Below are positions 16,501-23,418 of a stretch of 25,121 bases of DNA, piece by piece. The stretch's first letter is position 1, and each line of letters begins with the position of its first letter. The notes beneath the pieces were generated by a model. That model did no database searches. It saw only the letters and a list, made by a program, of their open reading frames with translations, and was not told the DNA's origin. The stretch covers positions 1 to 25,121 of IMG/VR virus record IMGVR_UViG_3300007234_000090. One strand, 5' to 3'. Origin of the DNA: a virus. A program made the position numbers and the translations under genes.

Positions 16501-19085
16501 ATGTAACGTTTATCACTCAACCATATGCGACAAAAACACGTAATGCTGTACAAGATTTCTATCAATATAATGGAAACATGTTTATTTTTCCTGATTATGA
16601 TAGTGGATACGATGTAACTAGAGCGCCCGATTTTAATATTGATATTGACATTACTCAACCATTTGTCGATTTTGCTGAAGCAATCAATGAGTTCGTGCCT
16701 CTACAGCAAGTCAGAAGGCGTGTTGCTCGTACAGGTCGTCAGACTGATCCTAACACATTCACCACAACAACTACAACTACAACCACGACAACTGAATTGA
16801 ACATTAATACTGAAGAAACTCAGCGGGATGTTGGTGAGTTCGTTACTGATGTTCGATTTAATCCATTCATGAGATCCCAAGAAATCAAGATTCTTGTTCA
16901 TGGTCTTCGTCCAAACACAACTTTCTATTTCTACTTTGATGGGCAATCAATCACAAATGATGTTGCGCGGGCAGTATCTATCGATGACAATACTGATGAC
17001 GTTGTAAACTTTAGACGTTCTTCAGAATATGGTGCTACTATCACCAGTGATTCAAATGGCACTCTTCGTGCAATCTTTAAGATTCCATCTGGAACTTTCT
17101 TTGTTGGAGAGAGAAAACTTGAGATTATGGATGTCTCTAGTTATTCTGACAAAGTGACAGCTATCAGTAGAGCCCAAAAGAATTACAATGCGTTTAACTA
17201 TTCAGTTGAGAAAACTAATGTTGGTGTAAACGTAAGACAACCATCAATTAATGTTACGAGAAGCACAAGCGTCAGTCGTTCAGTTGACACTAGAATTATC
17301 GAGGCATTCGATAACGAATCCTCGACGAACGGCGACGGCTCAGATGGCATCGATCCAATAGCGCAAACATTCTATATTAAGAGTAGTATGTGTTCAGGCG
17401 ACAACGTTCTTTATGCAACGAAGATCGATCTTTATTTCAAGGAGAAATCAGATACTGCTGGATTTACATTTGAAATTCGTGAAGTTGAAAGTGGTTTTAT
17501 TACAAATAAGATACTTCCATTCTCTACTGTTCACGTTCTTTCTTCATCTGTCAACGCAAACAACACCGCAGCAGCGGCAACAACCGTAACCTTTGATGGA
17601 CCGATTGCACTTGAAGCAGAAAGGGAATACGCATTTGTAATCAAACCAGATGGAAACAATCCAGATTATCTCATTTGGGTTGCAAAGACTGGTGAGACTG
17701 ATGTATTGAATAATATTGCGATTACTCAAGATTCAAATGATGGAACACTCTTTACTTCAACTAATGCGAGAACTTGGACTCCATATCAAGACGAAAACAT
17801 TAAGTATACTCTTTATAGAGCTAACTTCTCTACTTCATCAGGCACAGTAACATTCACTAACAAAGATTCAGAATATTTAACAATTAATAGTATTTCTGGT
17901 TCATTTAAAAGTGGTGAATATGTGTTTTTAGATGCTGCTAACAACAGCGGTACAGTTTCCATCGTTGCTGGTAACAGTGAAATTAACGGCGACGCAAGTT
18001 GTACCTTCACAAGCGATTATACCGTTGGTGACTTTATTGTGGTTAGAGCAACAAATTCAATATATGACGTTTTAGAAATCAAATCTGTTGCTAATGATAA
18101 TTTTATGGAAGTTTATGATCCACCCAAGTATTCTAACAATGCATCAGCGCATTTCCAATCGATTGTTGGTAAAGTATCTTTGTTTGAAAGTAGACTGCCG
18201 TCTAGATTATACTTAGAAGAATCTTCTGCGGCAAGTGGTGCTGGAAACTACTTTGAAGCCAATACTCAAGTTATCGGCGCTGAGAGTAATGCAACATGCA
18301 CTATTGAAAGTGTTGATGATAAAAACGTTTCATTCGTTGCTCCTAATATCTATAAAACAAACACAACACAAACAAAAACGACTTTGAAACTTGGTGTGCC
18401 AGGTTCTTTGACAACGTCCAGTTTCGATAATTATAACTATCTAAACACAACTGATACTGTAATTAAAAGTCGTTCTAATGAGATTGTTGATGATGCTGGA
18501 GCAAAGAGTTTCTCTTGGGAAGTTACTCTAGAAAATACTTCTGGTACTACACCAAGATATAGTTCGCCAGTAATTGACGTTGATGTTGCTTCTTGTAAGA
18601 TGTTTGAATATGTTGTTAACAATACAAACACTGATGAAGATACTACAGACGGTGCAGCAGAAAGTAAGTACATTTCGAAAATCATAACTTTATCGGATGG
18701 GTTAGACGCTGAAGATTTGAGAGTTTATTTAACTGCTTATCGACCTCCTGCGACGACAATTGAAGTTTATGCAAAGTTTTTGGCGTCTTCAGATAGTGAA
18801 GAATTTGCGTTGAAACCATGGACAAAAATGGATGGTTCAGCATCAAATCCAGTATCACAGAACTCAAACAGGTATGACTTCAGAGAACACCAATTTAATC
18901 TTCCAACAACCGCTCCCGTTTCTGGCGCAGCGTACTTAAATTCGAGTGATGTTATTGAATATACTAATACAAATGGTATATTCAATAACTACAAATATTT
19001 TGCTTTGAAGATTGTATTCTTGGCTTCTGCACATAATGTTGTCCCAAGACTGAAAGATATTCGGGCGATTGCTTTGAGCGCTTAA
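13569..19085 (+). CDS. Giant DUF4815 baseplate/appendage protein
   Basis: This 1838-residue structural protein is probably a peripheral baseplate component that connects or forms short fibres; T4 has gp9-gp10 at this place. The N-terminus (YFDDYSVNKDFHRVLFKPAV, AREMNQLQAILQNQIEQFGD) is the DUF4815 start known from T4-like marine phages. Other family features are RRITNLEYYASLNALE (about 880-895), a threonine run of 11 residues (1065-1075), EFVTDVRFNPFMRSQEIKI with GLRPNTTFYFYFDG (about 1090-1125), DPIAQTFYIKS near 1262, and a typical end VPRLKDIRAIALSA. The start has a strong ribosome site (AAGGGA at 13558-13563). Codon and base use shifts locally at about 14750-14840. The exact position in the particle is inferred from order only. 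Confidence 0.85.
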   Translation: MAIDTNLNQDPYFDDYSVNKDFHRVLFKPAVAVQAREMNQLQAILQNQIEQFGDNILQNGTIVKGCNFTYLNRLPFVKILDLDTSSQNVTMSNYVGLRAVGLSTGVEAYVVAVKTGLQSQTPNLNTLYIRYVTSSGANKTFSSTENIRLENFTTAAVVTTVTAAGTIGTSIGNGVGLTVGDGFIYQKGNFIRVDQQTTIIERYSTTPDGVAVGFNTSEEIINSNVDTTLLDNAEGFNNENAPGADRLKLTPTLTVKTVAAANADENFFTLIEYQNGNAVRRKEKTQYSVIGEEFARRTSEESGDYVVEKFPLNIEATDNANTLNVRIGSGLAYVDGYRVKTHSSIDTEIDVSGNYVSVTQQNVTTNLGHYIIVDEFYGDMKFDQLQSVNLHDGTQSAATAATVVVPASANGSVIGTAKIRGVEYHSGTVGAADCQYRLYLFDIRMANNSVTFDSTKSIVYDGTRDGSGDIVLEGGKAKIKDFSFKKNFWPIGKNAIKTVLGGPSSDYVYRTYTTMNVTAGVPGEGSITAPTDSVFPYSDGTLSLTQKRDDLVVVDVNGLPVNLDSVIVTIAASGTTMNFSGFSGIATDGLAAVSYKVKRNANLIKTKDSKTVYVKVWVDVTPGGTTGTWSLGLPDCYELVGVWQGTDITVSELDTDVTSNFRLYPNQRDAYYDLSFVKKARAFTISSGQWYLLKVKVFEESGSGLCMATVDSYVSLPSAPIDIQDIPTYTSESGVRYDLRDVLDFRPHCSNTVSYTSDDVAASVVTSTVGDTPTFPASDAFTPAPNENAEIDYDYYLGRIDKLIVDNVGQFKLITGEPSENPTPPSDPSKGLVLAKVNIPPYPALTPLVAARANKDSYGTKIIPNTNNKGYTMREIGSLDRRITNLEYYASLNALETSAKDKAIVDANGLDRFKNGIFVDNFLDFYSADVKNSEFGASINPSFEEAQPKFRQFDVDLKVSTTSGVTNFGKLATLNKTDVTFITQPYATKTRNAVQDFYQYNGNMFIFPDYDSGYDVTRAPDFNIDIDITQPFVDFAEAINEFVPLQQVRRRVARTGRQTDPNTFTTTTTTTTTTTELNINTEETQRDVGEFVTDVRFNPFMRSQEIKILVHGLRPNTTFYFYFDGQSITNDVARAVSIDDNTDDVVNFRRSSEYGATITSDSNGTLRAIFKIPSGTFFVGERKLEIMDVSSYSDKVTAISRAQKNYNAFNYSVEKTNVGVNVRQPSINVTRSTSVSRSVDTRIIEAFDNESSTNGDGSDGIDPIAQTFYIKSSMCSGDNVLYATKIDLYFKEKSDTAGFTFEIREVESGFITNKILPFSTVHVLSSSVNANNTAAAATTVTFDGPIALEAEREYAFVIKPDGNNPDYLIWVAKTGETDVLNNIAITQDSNDGTLFTSTNARTWTPYQDENIKYTLYRANFSTSSGTVTFTNKDSEYLTINSISGSFKSGEYVFLDAANNSGTVSIVAGNSEINGDASCTFTSDYTVGDFIVVRATNSIYDVLEIKSVANDNFMEVYDPPKYSNNASAHFQSIVGKVSLFESRLPSRLYLEESSAASGAGNYFEANTQVIGAESNATCTIESVDDKNVSFVAPNIYKTNTTQTKTTLKLGVPGSLTTSSFDNYNYLNTTDTVIKSRSNEIVDDAGAKSFSWEVTLENTSGTTPRYSSPVIDVDVASCKMFEYVVNNTNTDEDTTDGAAESKYISKIITLSDGLDAEDLRVYLTAYRPPATTIEVYAKFLASSDSEEFALKPWTKMDGSASNPVSQNSNRYDFREHQFNLPTTAPVSGAAYLNSSDVIEYTNTNGIFNNYKYFALKIVFLASAHNVVPRLKDIRAIALSA

Positions 19086-19086
19086 T

Positions 19087-19269
19087 ATGAGTGAACATAA
19101 GTTTATGAGAGATCAGATTTCGGGCGCACTCATAAATACTGATGAGGATGGTCTATTGAGGTATAAAATGAAAAAGAAAAACGCTGAAAGAATTGATAAA
19201 ATGGAAGAAGAAATTTTAGAAATTAAACAACTACTGATTAGTATAAACTCAAAACTGCAAGGTAAATAG
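19087..19269 (+). CDS. Small coiled-coil protein following the DUF4815 gene
   Basis: A 60-residue protein with two parts: an N-terminal segment with MRDQISGALINTDEDGLLRY (residues 7-26), a motif I recall in small genes after DUF4815 proteins in marine T4-like phages, and a C-terminal amphipathic helix (residues 28-57; KNAERIDKMEEEILEIKQLL) with heptad-spaced hydrophobics, likely a coiled coil. It begins one base after the DUF4815 stop and ends two bases before the next gene, so it belongs to the same transcript. It could be a minor structural or assembly protein bridging baseplate and fibre. A second small coiled-coil gene stands in the same relation to a fibre gene at 23180. Confidence 0.78.
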   Translation: MSEHKFMRDQISGALINTDEDGLLRYKMKKKNAERIDKMEEEILEIKQLLISINSKLQGK

Positions 19270-19271
19270 GA

Positions 19272-20393
19272 ATGGCTCTTACTTCATACACTGGTACAGA
19301 GATTGGTTTAAACGGTTCTTCAGGTACATTTGATGCGTGGAGAACCAAAACCAACGATATTATTGGCGATTTATCGACAGTTGTTGTTACAGTATCAAGT
19401 TCTGCGACTGTAGCAAACAATACAAACGGTTCACAAACAACTGGTAACATGGACATTGATGGATATCTATCAGCGAGTGATGTTGTAGTTTGGGGTACAA
19501 TTCGAGGTGGTTCAAATTATACTTGGGCTACTTCAGCCACTCTTGCCATTGACTCTGCTGTCACAGCAAATGGAAATATTGATGTTACTGGAGATGTGAC
19601 TGCTACAACATTTAGTGGTTCTGGCGCTAGTTTAACAAGTATTCCTGCAGGACAGCTTACTGGCACAGTAGCATCTGCTAGACTTACCGGAACTTATGCT
19701 ATTGATATTTCAGGGACGGCTGCAACAGCTACTTCTGCAACATCAGCAACTACAGCTACTGGCGCAACAAATATTGATATTGATGCAACAACATCTACAG
19801 ATATAACAACGTATCCTGTATTGGTCGGTGCCAATACAACAGGAAATCAAGTTCCGTTTATTGATAATGCGGATCTAAGTTATAACGCCTCAACTGGTGC
19901 TCTCAGTGCAGTATCATTTGTTGGTGATGGGTCATCTTTGACTGCACTGAACGCCACACAGCTTACATCAGGAACAGTTCCTGCTGCTAGATTGTCTGAA
20001 GCGAGCGCCGCAAATATTCGATCTGGTGCTGCAAATGTTTTGGTTACACCAGCAGAAGTTCAGAATGCTCTAGCAGTTGTTACGCTTACAGACACAGGCG
20101 GAACCCTAGACTTCGATTGGGATACTTTTATCAACGGCACATATACTATGTCTGCAAACACAACACTTCCGATACCAACAAACCCGGTTGAAGGCGAAAC
20201 AAGAAGAATTGAGTTCAATCAAGATGGAACCGGTGGGTGGTTTATACATTATGCTTCTGGTTATGAATTTGTTAATAAATTTAAACCAACAATAACGACA
20301 GATGCTAATGCAAAGTTTATTGTTTATGTTTTCTGTGCAAATAGTTCATCTTTCGTCGTTTCAACACAAGATAATGTTGGAGTACCTGCATAA
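19272..20393 (+). CDS. Tail fibre-like protein
   Basis: A 373-residue beta-rich, Ser/Thr/Gly/Ala-rich protein typical of phage fibres. The N-terminus (MALTSYTGTEIGLNGSSGTF, DAWRTKTNDIIGDL) resembles the attachment ends of fibre proteins in marine phages. Residues about 95-260 are low-complexity repeats (DVTATTFSGSGASLTSIPAG, QLTGTVASARLTGTY, QLTSGTVPAARL) expected of a trimeric shaft. The C-terminus (about 275-373: TLDFDWDTFINGTYTMSANT, EFNQDGTGGWFIHY) is a beta-sandwich known from ends of marine phage fibres. Ribosome site TAGGA precedes the ATG. Its stop overlaps the start of the next gene (TAATG at 20391-20395), so the two are coupled and may act together as shaft and tip. Confidence 0.82.
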   Translation: MALTSYTGTEIGLNGSSGTFDAWRTKTNDIIGDLSTVVVTVSSSATVANNTNGSQTTGNMDIDGYLSASDVVVWGTIRGGSNYTWATSATLAIDSAVTANGNIDVTGDVTATTFSGSGASLTSIPAGQLTGTVASARLTGTYAIDISGTAATATSATSATTATGATNIDIDATTSTDITTYPVLVGANTTGNQVPFIDNADLSYNASTGALSAVSFVGDGSSLTALNATQLTSGTVPAARLSEASAANIRSGAANVLVTPAEVQNALAVVTLTDTGGTLDFDWDTFINGTYTMSANTTLPIPTNPVEGETRRIEFNQDGTGGWFIHYASGYEFVNKFKPTITTDANAKFIVYVFCANSSSFVVSTQDNVGVPA

Positions 20394-21892
20394 TGGTGGC
20401 ATATTATCCTGGAGTTCATTATGAAATACTAGCGGCGGCTGGTCTTGGAGAGTTGACTATTGAATATTTGTGGTCAGCTGAAAGAGGACCCAACGAAATA
20501 ACAACTACATTCTCCAATAGAAGTTTAGGTGATCCAGACCCAAAAAGAAGAATTGTTATTGTTGCATTTGGTGATGCGGACGATCCTGCGTATGGTCTCG
20601 ACCCACCTGTTTCGTACCGGGCTATGTATAATAATCCAGATACTGGATATGTAAAGGTTGGTGATAAATATGCGATCCCTCACGTTAATGGTGAAACAAC
20701 CTATGGAGAGGACGACCATGTTTCTATTCATAGTGTTCTAATGCCAACAGGGACCACGGCAGATTTTGTTTTAAGTGGGGGTGATAGCAATGATAGAAAA
20801 GCAATTGCTGTCTATAGAGTTACCGGCGAACACTCTATGATTTATCAATACGATTGGGGAGATAATTCCAGCACTTCAAGCACATATTATTCTATGACGC
20901 TTGATTTGCCGGAAAAGGGTGTAGCATTATTTGGGGTTAATTCAAGATATGATGACAGAACCTTTACGCCAAATGAAAATATAATGCAAATCGATGCAAG
21001 CAACCTTAGTATGGGGGGTGAACCATACAATGCATGGGCAGCAGGATCAACCGAAAATTATGGAAGCCTAGACGCACCAAATAATAATTATGATGCGGGT
21101 GGTAGCCTTTCATCTTCTGATCGTTCGGCATACTGTTCTATATCGTTTGCACCGATGTCAGGAGCAAGACCTCCCGTTAATTCAAAATATATTTTATCAA
21201 GTAATTCAAGCGTATCCTCAAACAGTTATACATTTTCAAATATATTCATTGGAAATGAACAAGATGATAGATATGTTGTTGTAGCAACACACGCAGAGGG
21301 TGGTATTAGAGGAGACGAACAACCTACAGTGAAGTTAAATAGTGTTACTATGAATGCGGCGGGGTTTGGTGGCACTAGCAATTTGGGCGCTGGTTTGTTT
21401 TGGTTAAAGTATGGATCTACTCCTTGGCCCGATGGTGACACAGCAACAATTACAGTTAGTTGGGATGGTGTTAGTACTGCTTCTAATATGTGGATTAGCG
21501 TTTGGACTATGACAAATCACGAAAGCACAGTCCCTATTCTTGTTTACAGTGCAAATAATGCGGTGCAAGAAAAAACTGGACCTACTGCGTCAATGGAGTT
21601 AAATCATATTACTGGTGGAGCAGGATTTACCGTTGCTACTTTTCGGGCACCTACGACTACAACTATGGATGTGGGATCGGGTACACCTCGTGTTGCGGCT
21701 AGAAACAACACCATGCCAATAACTGAAACATACTATGACTACGATTCGGAGTATGGATATTTAAATCAATCTCAAGCATCTGGATTAAGTTTCCAATTAG
21801 CTGAAAATGGCACAGGGGTTACATGGACATGGGAAAGTGGCAGAGAGGACACCTATATTGCTTTTTCTACGACTGGTGTTGTATTTTATTAA
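20393..21892 (+). CDS. Putative appendage/receptor-binding protein with two related beta-sandwich domains
   Basis: A 499-residue, largely beta-stranded protein with no signal peptide. It seems to have two copies of one domain. The first (about 30-190) has ITTTFSNRSLGDPDPKRRIV, IVAFGDAD, KAIAVYRVTG and EKGVALFGVNSR. The second (about 270-430) has SYTFSNIFIGNEQDDRYVVV, ATHAEGG, SNMWISVWTMTN and AGFTVATFRAP in the same order. Domains of this kind are frequent in phage virion proteins of uncertain function. It starts on the overlap TAATG with the fibre gene before it, with GGAG at 20379-20382. A role in receptor binding or decoration of the fibre is inferred from position. Base use is somewhat less A+T-rich than in the wedge genes. 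Confidence 0.7.
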   Translation: MVAYYPGVHYEILAAAGLGELTIEYLWSAERGPNEITTTFSNRSLGDPDPKRRIVIVAFGDADDPAYGLDPPVSYRAMYNNPDTGYVKVGDKYAIPHVNGETTYGEDDHVSIHSVLMPTGTTADFVLSGGDSNDRKAIAVYRVTGEHSMIYQYDWGDNSSTSSTYYSMTLDLPEKGVALFGVNSRYDDRTFTPNENIMQIDASNLSMGGEPYNAWAAGSTENYGSLDAPNNNYDAGGSLSSSDRSAYCSISFAPMSGARPPVNSKYILSSNSSVSSNSYTFSNIFIGNEQDDRYVVVATHAEGGIRGDEQPTVKLNSVTMNAAGFGGTSNLGAGLFWLKYGSTPWPDGDTATITVSWDGVSTASNMWISVWTMTNHESTVPILVYSANNAVQEKTGPTASMELNHITGGAGFTVATFRAPTTTTMDVGSGTPRVAARNNTMPITETYYDYDSEYGYLNQSQASGLSFQLAENGTGVTWTWESGREDTYIAFSTTGVVFY

Positions 21893-21904
21893 GCGGGGTA
21901 GTAA

Positions 21905-22285
21905 ATGGTGTATATTTTAGATATAATCTCAATCATAACCACAGGAATTATGAACCGTTTTAGAGGAACAGGTGGAAAGCTTGGTTTCTATAAAACGGGT
22001 GTCGGTAAAGCAAGAATTCTTGTTGGTGTAACTATTGCTATTTTCTCGTGGTTAATGGCATATTTTATTGTAGGTATTCCGTTTCTTCAAACGCTATATA
22101 CACTCGGCGCAATACCGCTTATGTGGGCTGGATTAAGTCTTGGTTGGGGATCATATATGGATCAAGGTACTGTAGCCAGACGTGGTAATGAAATATTCAA
22201 GCCATTAAAGAATGTAAAAGTAGAGGTGTTACATGGATTATGGGATTTGGTCCAAGAGAAAAGATCCTGTATGAATACGCTATGA
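21905..22285 (+). CDS. Small membrane protein (possible holin, uncertain)
   Basis: A 126-residue protein with two clear hydrophobic segments, about residues 37-58 (ILVGVTIAIFSWLMAYFIVG) and 60-81 (FLQTLYTLGAIPLMWAGLSL), and a shorter hydrophobic N-terminal stretch (residues 2-16). The loop before the first segment is basic (NRFRGTGGKLGFYKTG) and the tail is charged and soluble. Size and topology would suit a holin or another inner-membrane protein of the phage, but no endolysin gene stands next to it and no family is recognised. It is unusual among virion genes: membrane proteins are not normally part of a fibre block. Start is the ATG at 21905, with GGGG upstream in the short gap after the appendage gene. 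Confidence 0.62.
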   Translation: MVYILDIISIITTGIMNRFRGTGGKLGFYKTGVGKARILVGVTIAIFSWLMAYFIVGIPFLQTLYTLGAIPLMWAGLSLGWGSYMDQGTVARRGNEIFKPLKNVKVEVLHGLWDLVQEKRSCMNTL

Positions 22286-22374
22286 AGTATTATGCAAAAC
22301 ATGGATTTGAGGTAGTCTTGTCTGATATTGATAATCCTAATGGTTACGGCAAAGGTTATTATTATAAAATATAA
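22240..22374 (+). CDS. Tiny ORF of 44 codons overlapping the membrane protein gene
   Basis: A short frame from ATG 22240 to TAA 22374 overlaps the end of the membrane-protein gene by 46 bases in another frame. The product starts MGFGPREKILYEYAMKYYAK and ends GYGKGYYYKI: basic, aromatic-rich, with a likely helix at residues 6-20. AGAGG at 22222-22226 is 13 bases upstream, which is rather far. The frame fills the gap before the next late promoter motif, and amino-acid composition looks protein-like. No family is recognised. It may be a real small phage protein or a chance frame. Confidence 0.42.
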   Translation: MGFGPREKILYEYAMKYYAKHGFEVVLSDIDNPNGYGKGYYYKI

Positions 22375-22377
22375 ATA
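22370..22377 (+). promoter_or_regulatory. Late promoter motif TATAAATA before the 22403 gene
   Basis: An exact late core lies 25 bases before the ATG at 22403, overlapping the stop of the 44-codon ORF. A start near 22383 would give a short leader that includes AAGG at 22391-22394. Placement in the longest gap between confident genes of the fibre region (22286-22402) supports a real promoter for the last fibre cluster. Confidence 0.55.
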
Positions 22378-22402
22378 AAAGAAAACTCTAAAGGTATAAG
22401 TA

Positions 22403-22729
22403 ATGGCAATCAAATCAAATCTCACCATCGACCAAGGTTCTGATTATTCAGTCACGTTCAATCTTACTGATGAAAATGACGTTGCTTTAGACTTGACTGG
22501 TTATACTGGCAGAGCACAAATGAGAAAGAGCCCAACATCATCAACAAAGAAAGACTTTACCGTTTCTGTTAATGTTTCTGGTTCAATTACGTTATCTATG
22601 ACATCAGAATACACATCAGGAATCACAGCAACTAGATATATGTATGATGCTGAAATCGTAAGTGTTGCTAATAATGTAACTCGTGTTGTTGAGGGTATTG
22701 TTACTGTAACTCCAGAAATCACTAGGTAA
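22403..22729 (+). CDS. Small Ig-like/BppU-N-like virion protein
   Basis: A 108-residue beta-sandwich-type protein. The pattern NLTIDQGSDYSVTFNLTDEN, ALDLTGYTGRAQMRKS and the closing VTRVVEGIVTVTPEITR is that of the small immunoglobulin-like proteins found near baseplate and fibre genes in many marine phages, similar in plan to the N-terminal domain of siphophage baseplate upper proteins (BppU). It probably decorates or anchors an appendage. It starts behind a late promoter motif with AAGG 9 bases upstream of the ATG, and ends 4 bases before the next gene. Exact role unknown. Confidence 0.72.
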   Translation: MAIKSNLTIDQGSDYSVTFNLTDENDVALDLTGYTGRAQMRKSPTSSTKKDFTVSVNVSGSITLSMTSEYTSGITATRYMYDAEIVSVANNVTRVVEGIVTVTPEITR

Positions 22730-22733
22730 TAAA

Positions 22734-23180
22734 ATGGCAATAAGAGCAGTCCAAGTTAGAAGAACTGGTGAAATAATTCCGTCTAAAGCAATCATCGGTT
22801 CTCTTGCAATGGGTGGTTTGCAAGATGTAAATCAACCTACACCAACAGATAATCAAGCAATTCCTGTATATAATAGTTCAACATCTTCATTCTCTATTAT
22901 TCGTCATCCTCTACTGGATCACAATCCAGGAACTTTGACAGCAGAATCAGCGATTGTTGTCGATTCAAACTCTCATATCGATTATTTAAACGTATCAGAG
23001 TTTCGTATTCAAACTGCTGGAGCAAATACTTCATATATAGATGAGATAGTGGAATCGATTACTGGAAGTGCAAGTAACAATCAATTAGCAACAGCATATG
23101 CAGTAAAAACATACGTAGACGATCATGTAGCAGATGAATTGGATCTTGCTATAGCGAATATAGATGGAGGAATTTATTAA
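22734..23180 (+). CDS. Structural protein of the fibre cluster
   Basis: A 148-residue protein, mostly beta and polar. The N-terminus (MAIRAVQVRRTGEIIPSKAI, IGSLAMGG) loosely resembles the IQIKR-type start of the two fibre genes further on. The C-terminal part contains SASNNQLATAYAVKTYVDDH (about residues 112-131), a motif that recurs in phage fibre and baseplate connector proteins. It is probably a short fibre or connector. Its stop overlaps the start of the next gene by one base (TAATG at 23178-23182). Confidence 0.65.
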   Translation: MAIRAVQVRRTGEIIPSKAIIGSLAMGGLQDVNQPTPTDNQAIPVYNSSTSSFSIIRHPLLDHNPGTLTAESAIVVDSNSHIDYLNVSEFRIQTAGANTSYIDEIVESITGSASNNQLATAYAVKTYVDDHVADELDLAIANIDGGIY

Positions 23181-23404
23181 TGGATGAAAATTATGAGGTG
23201 CTGAAAGTATATTGTGATAAGCAAAAAATTATGATTGCGGATTTGTTCTCTAAATTATTGATGTTAGAAACTAAACTTGAAATTCTTCAGGCTCAAATGA
23301 GAAACTCTCCTACATCACAAGAAGATTCTTTAGAAAAAGATAAGTCTATAAATAAAGAAGAAATAAAATCAAAAACTTTCGGAAGAAGAGAGTTAACAAA
23401 ATAG
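23180..23404 (+). CDS. Small coiled-coil protein before the fibre genes
   Basis: A 74-residue protein: residues 5-42 form an amphipathic helix with regular leucines and isoleucines (CDKQKIMIADLFSKLLMLET, KLEILQAQM), followed by a charged, Lys/Glu-rich, probably disordered tail. It has a strong ribosome site (GGAGGA at 23166-23171) and its ATG overlaps the previous stop. In size, coiled coil and location just before a fibre gene it resembles the 60-residue protein at 19087, although no clear sequence relation is visible. The coding end holds a late promoter motif. Confidence 0.7.
   Translation: MDENYEVLKVYCDKQKIMIADLFSKLLMLETKLEILQAQMRNSPTSQEDSLEKDKSINKEEIKSKTFGRRELTK
23347..23354 (+). promoter_or_regulatory. 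Late promoter motif TATAAATA before the 23419 fibre gene
   Basis: An exact late core lies inside the end of the 74-codon gene, 64 bases before the ATG of the fibre gene. A transcript starting near 23360 would have a leader of about 60 bases including the strong ribosome site AGGAGA at 23408-23413. Being inside a coding sequence it is weaker evidence than the copies at 4222 and 22370. Confidence 0.42.
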
Positions 23405-23418
23405 ATTAGGAGACTTCA

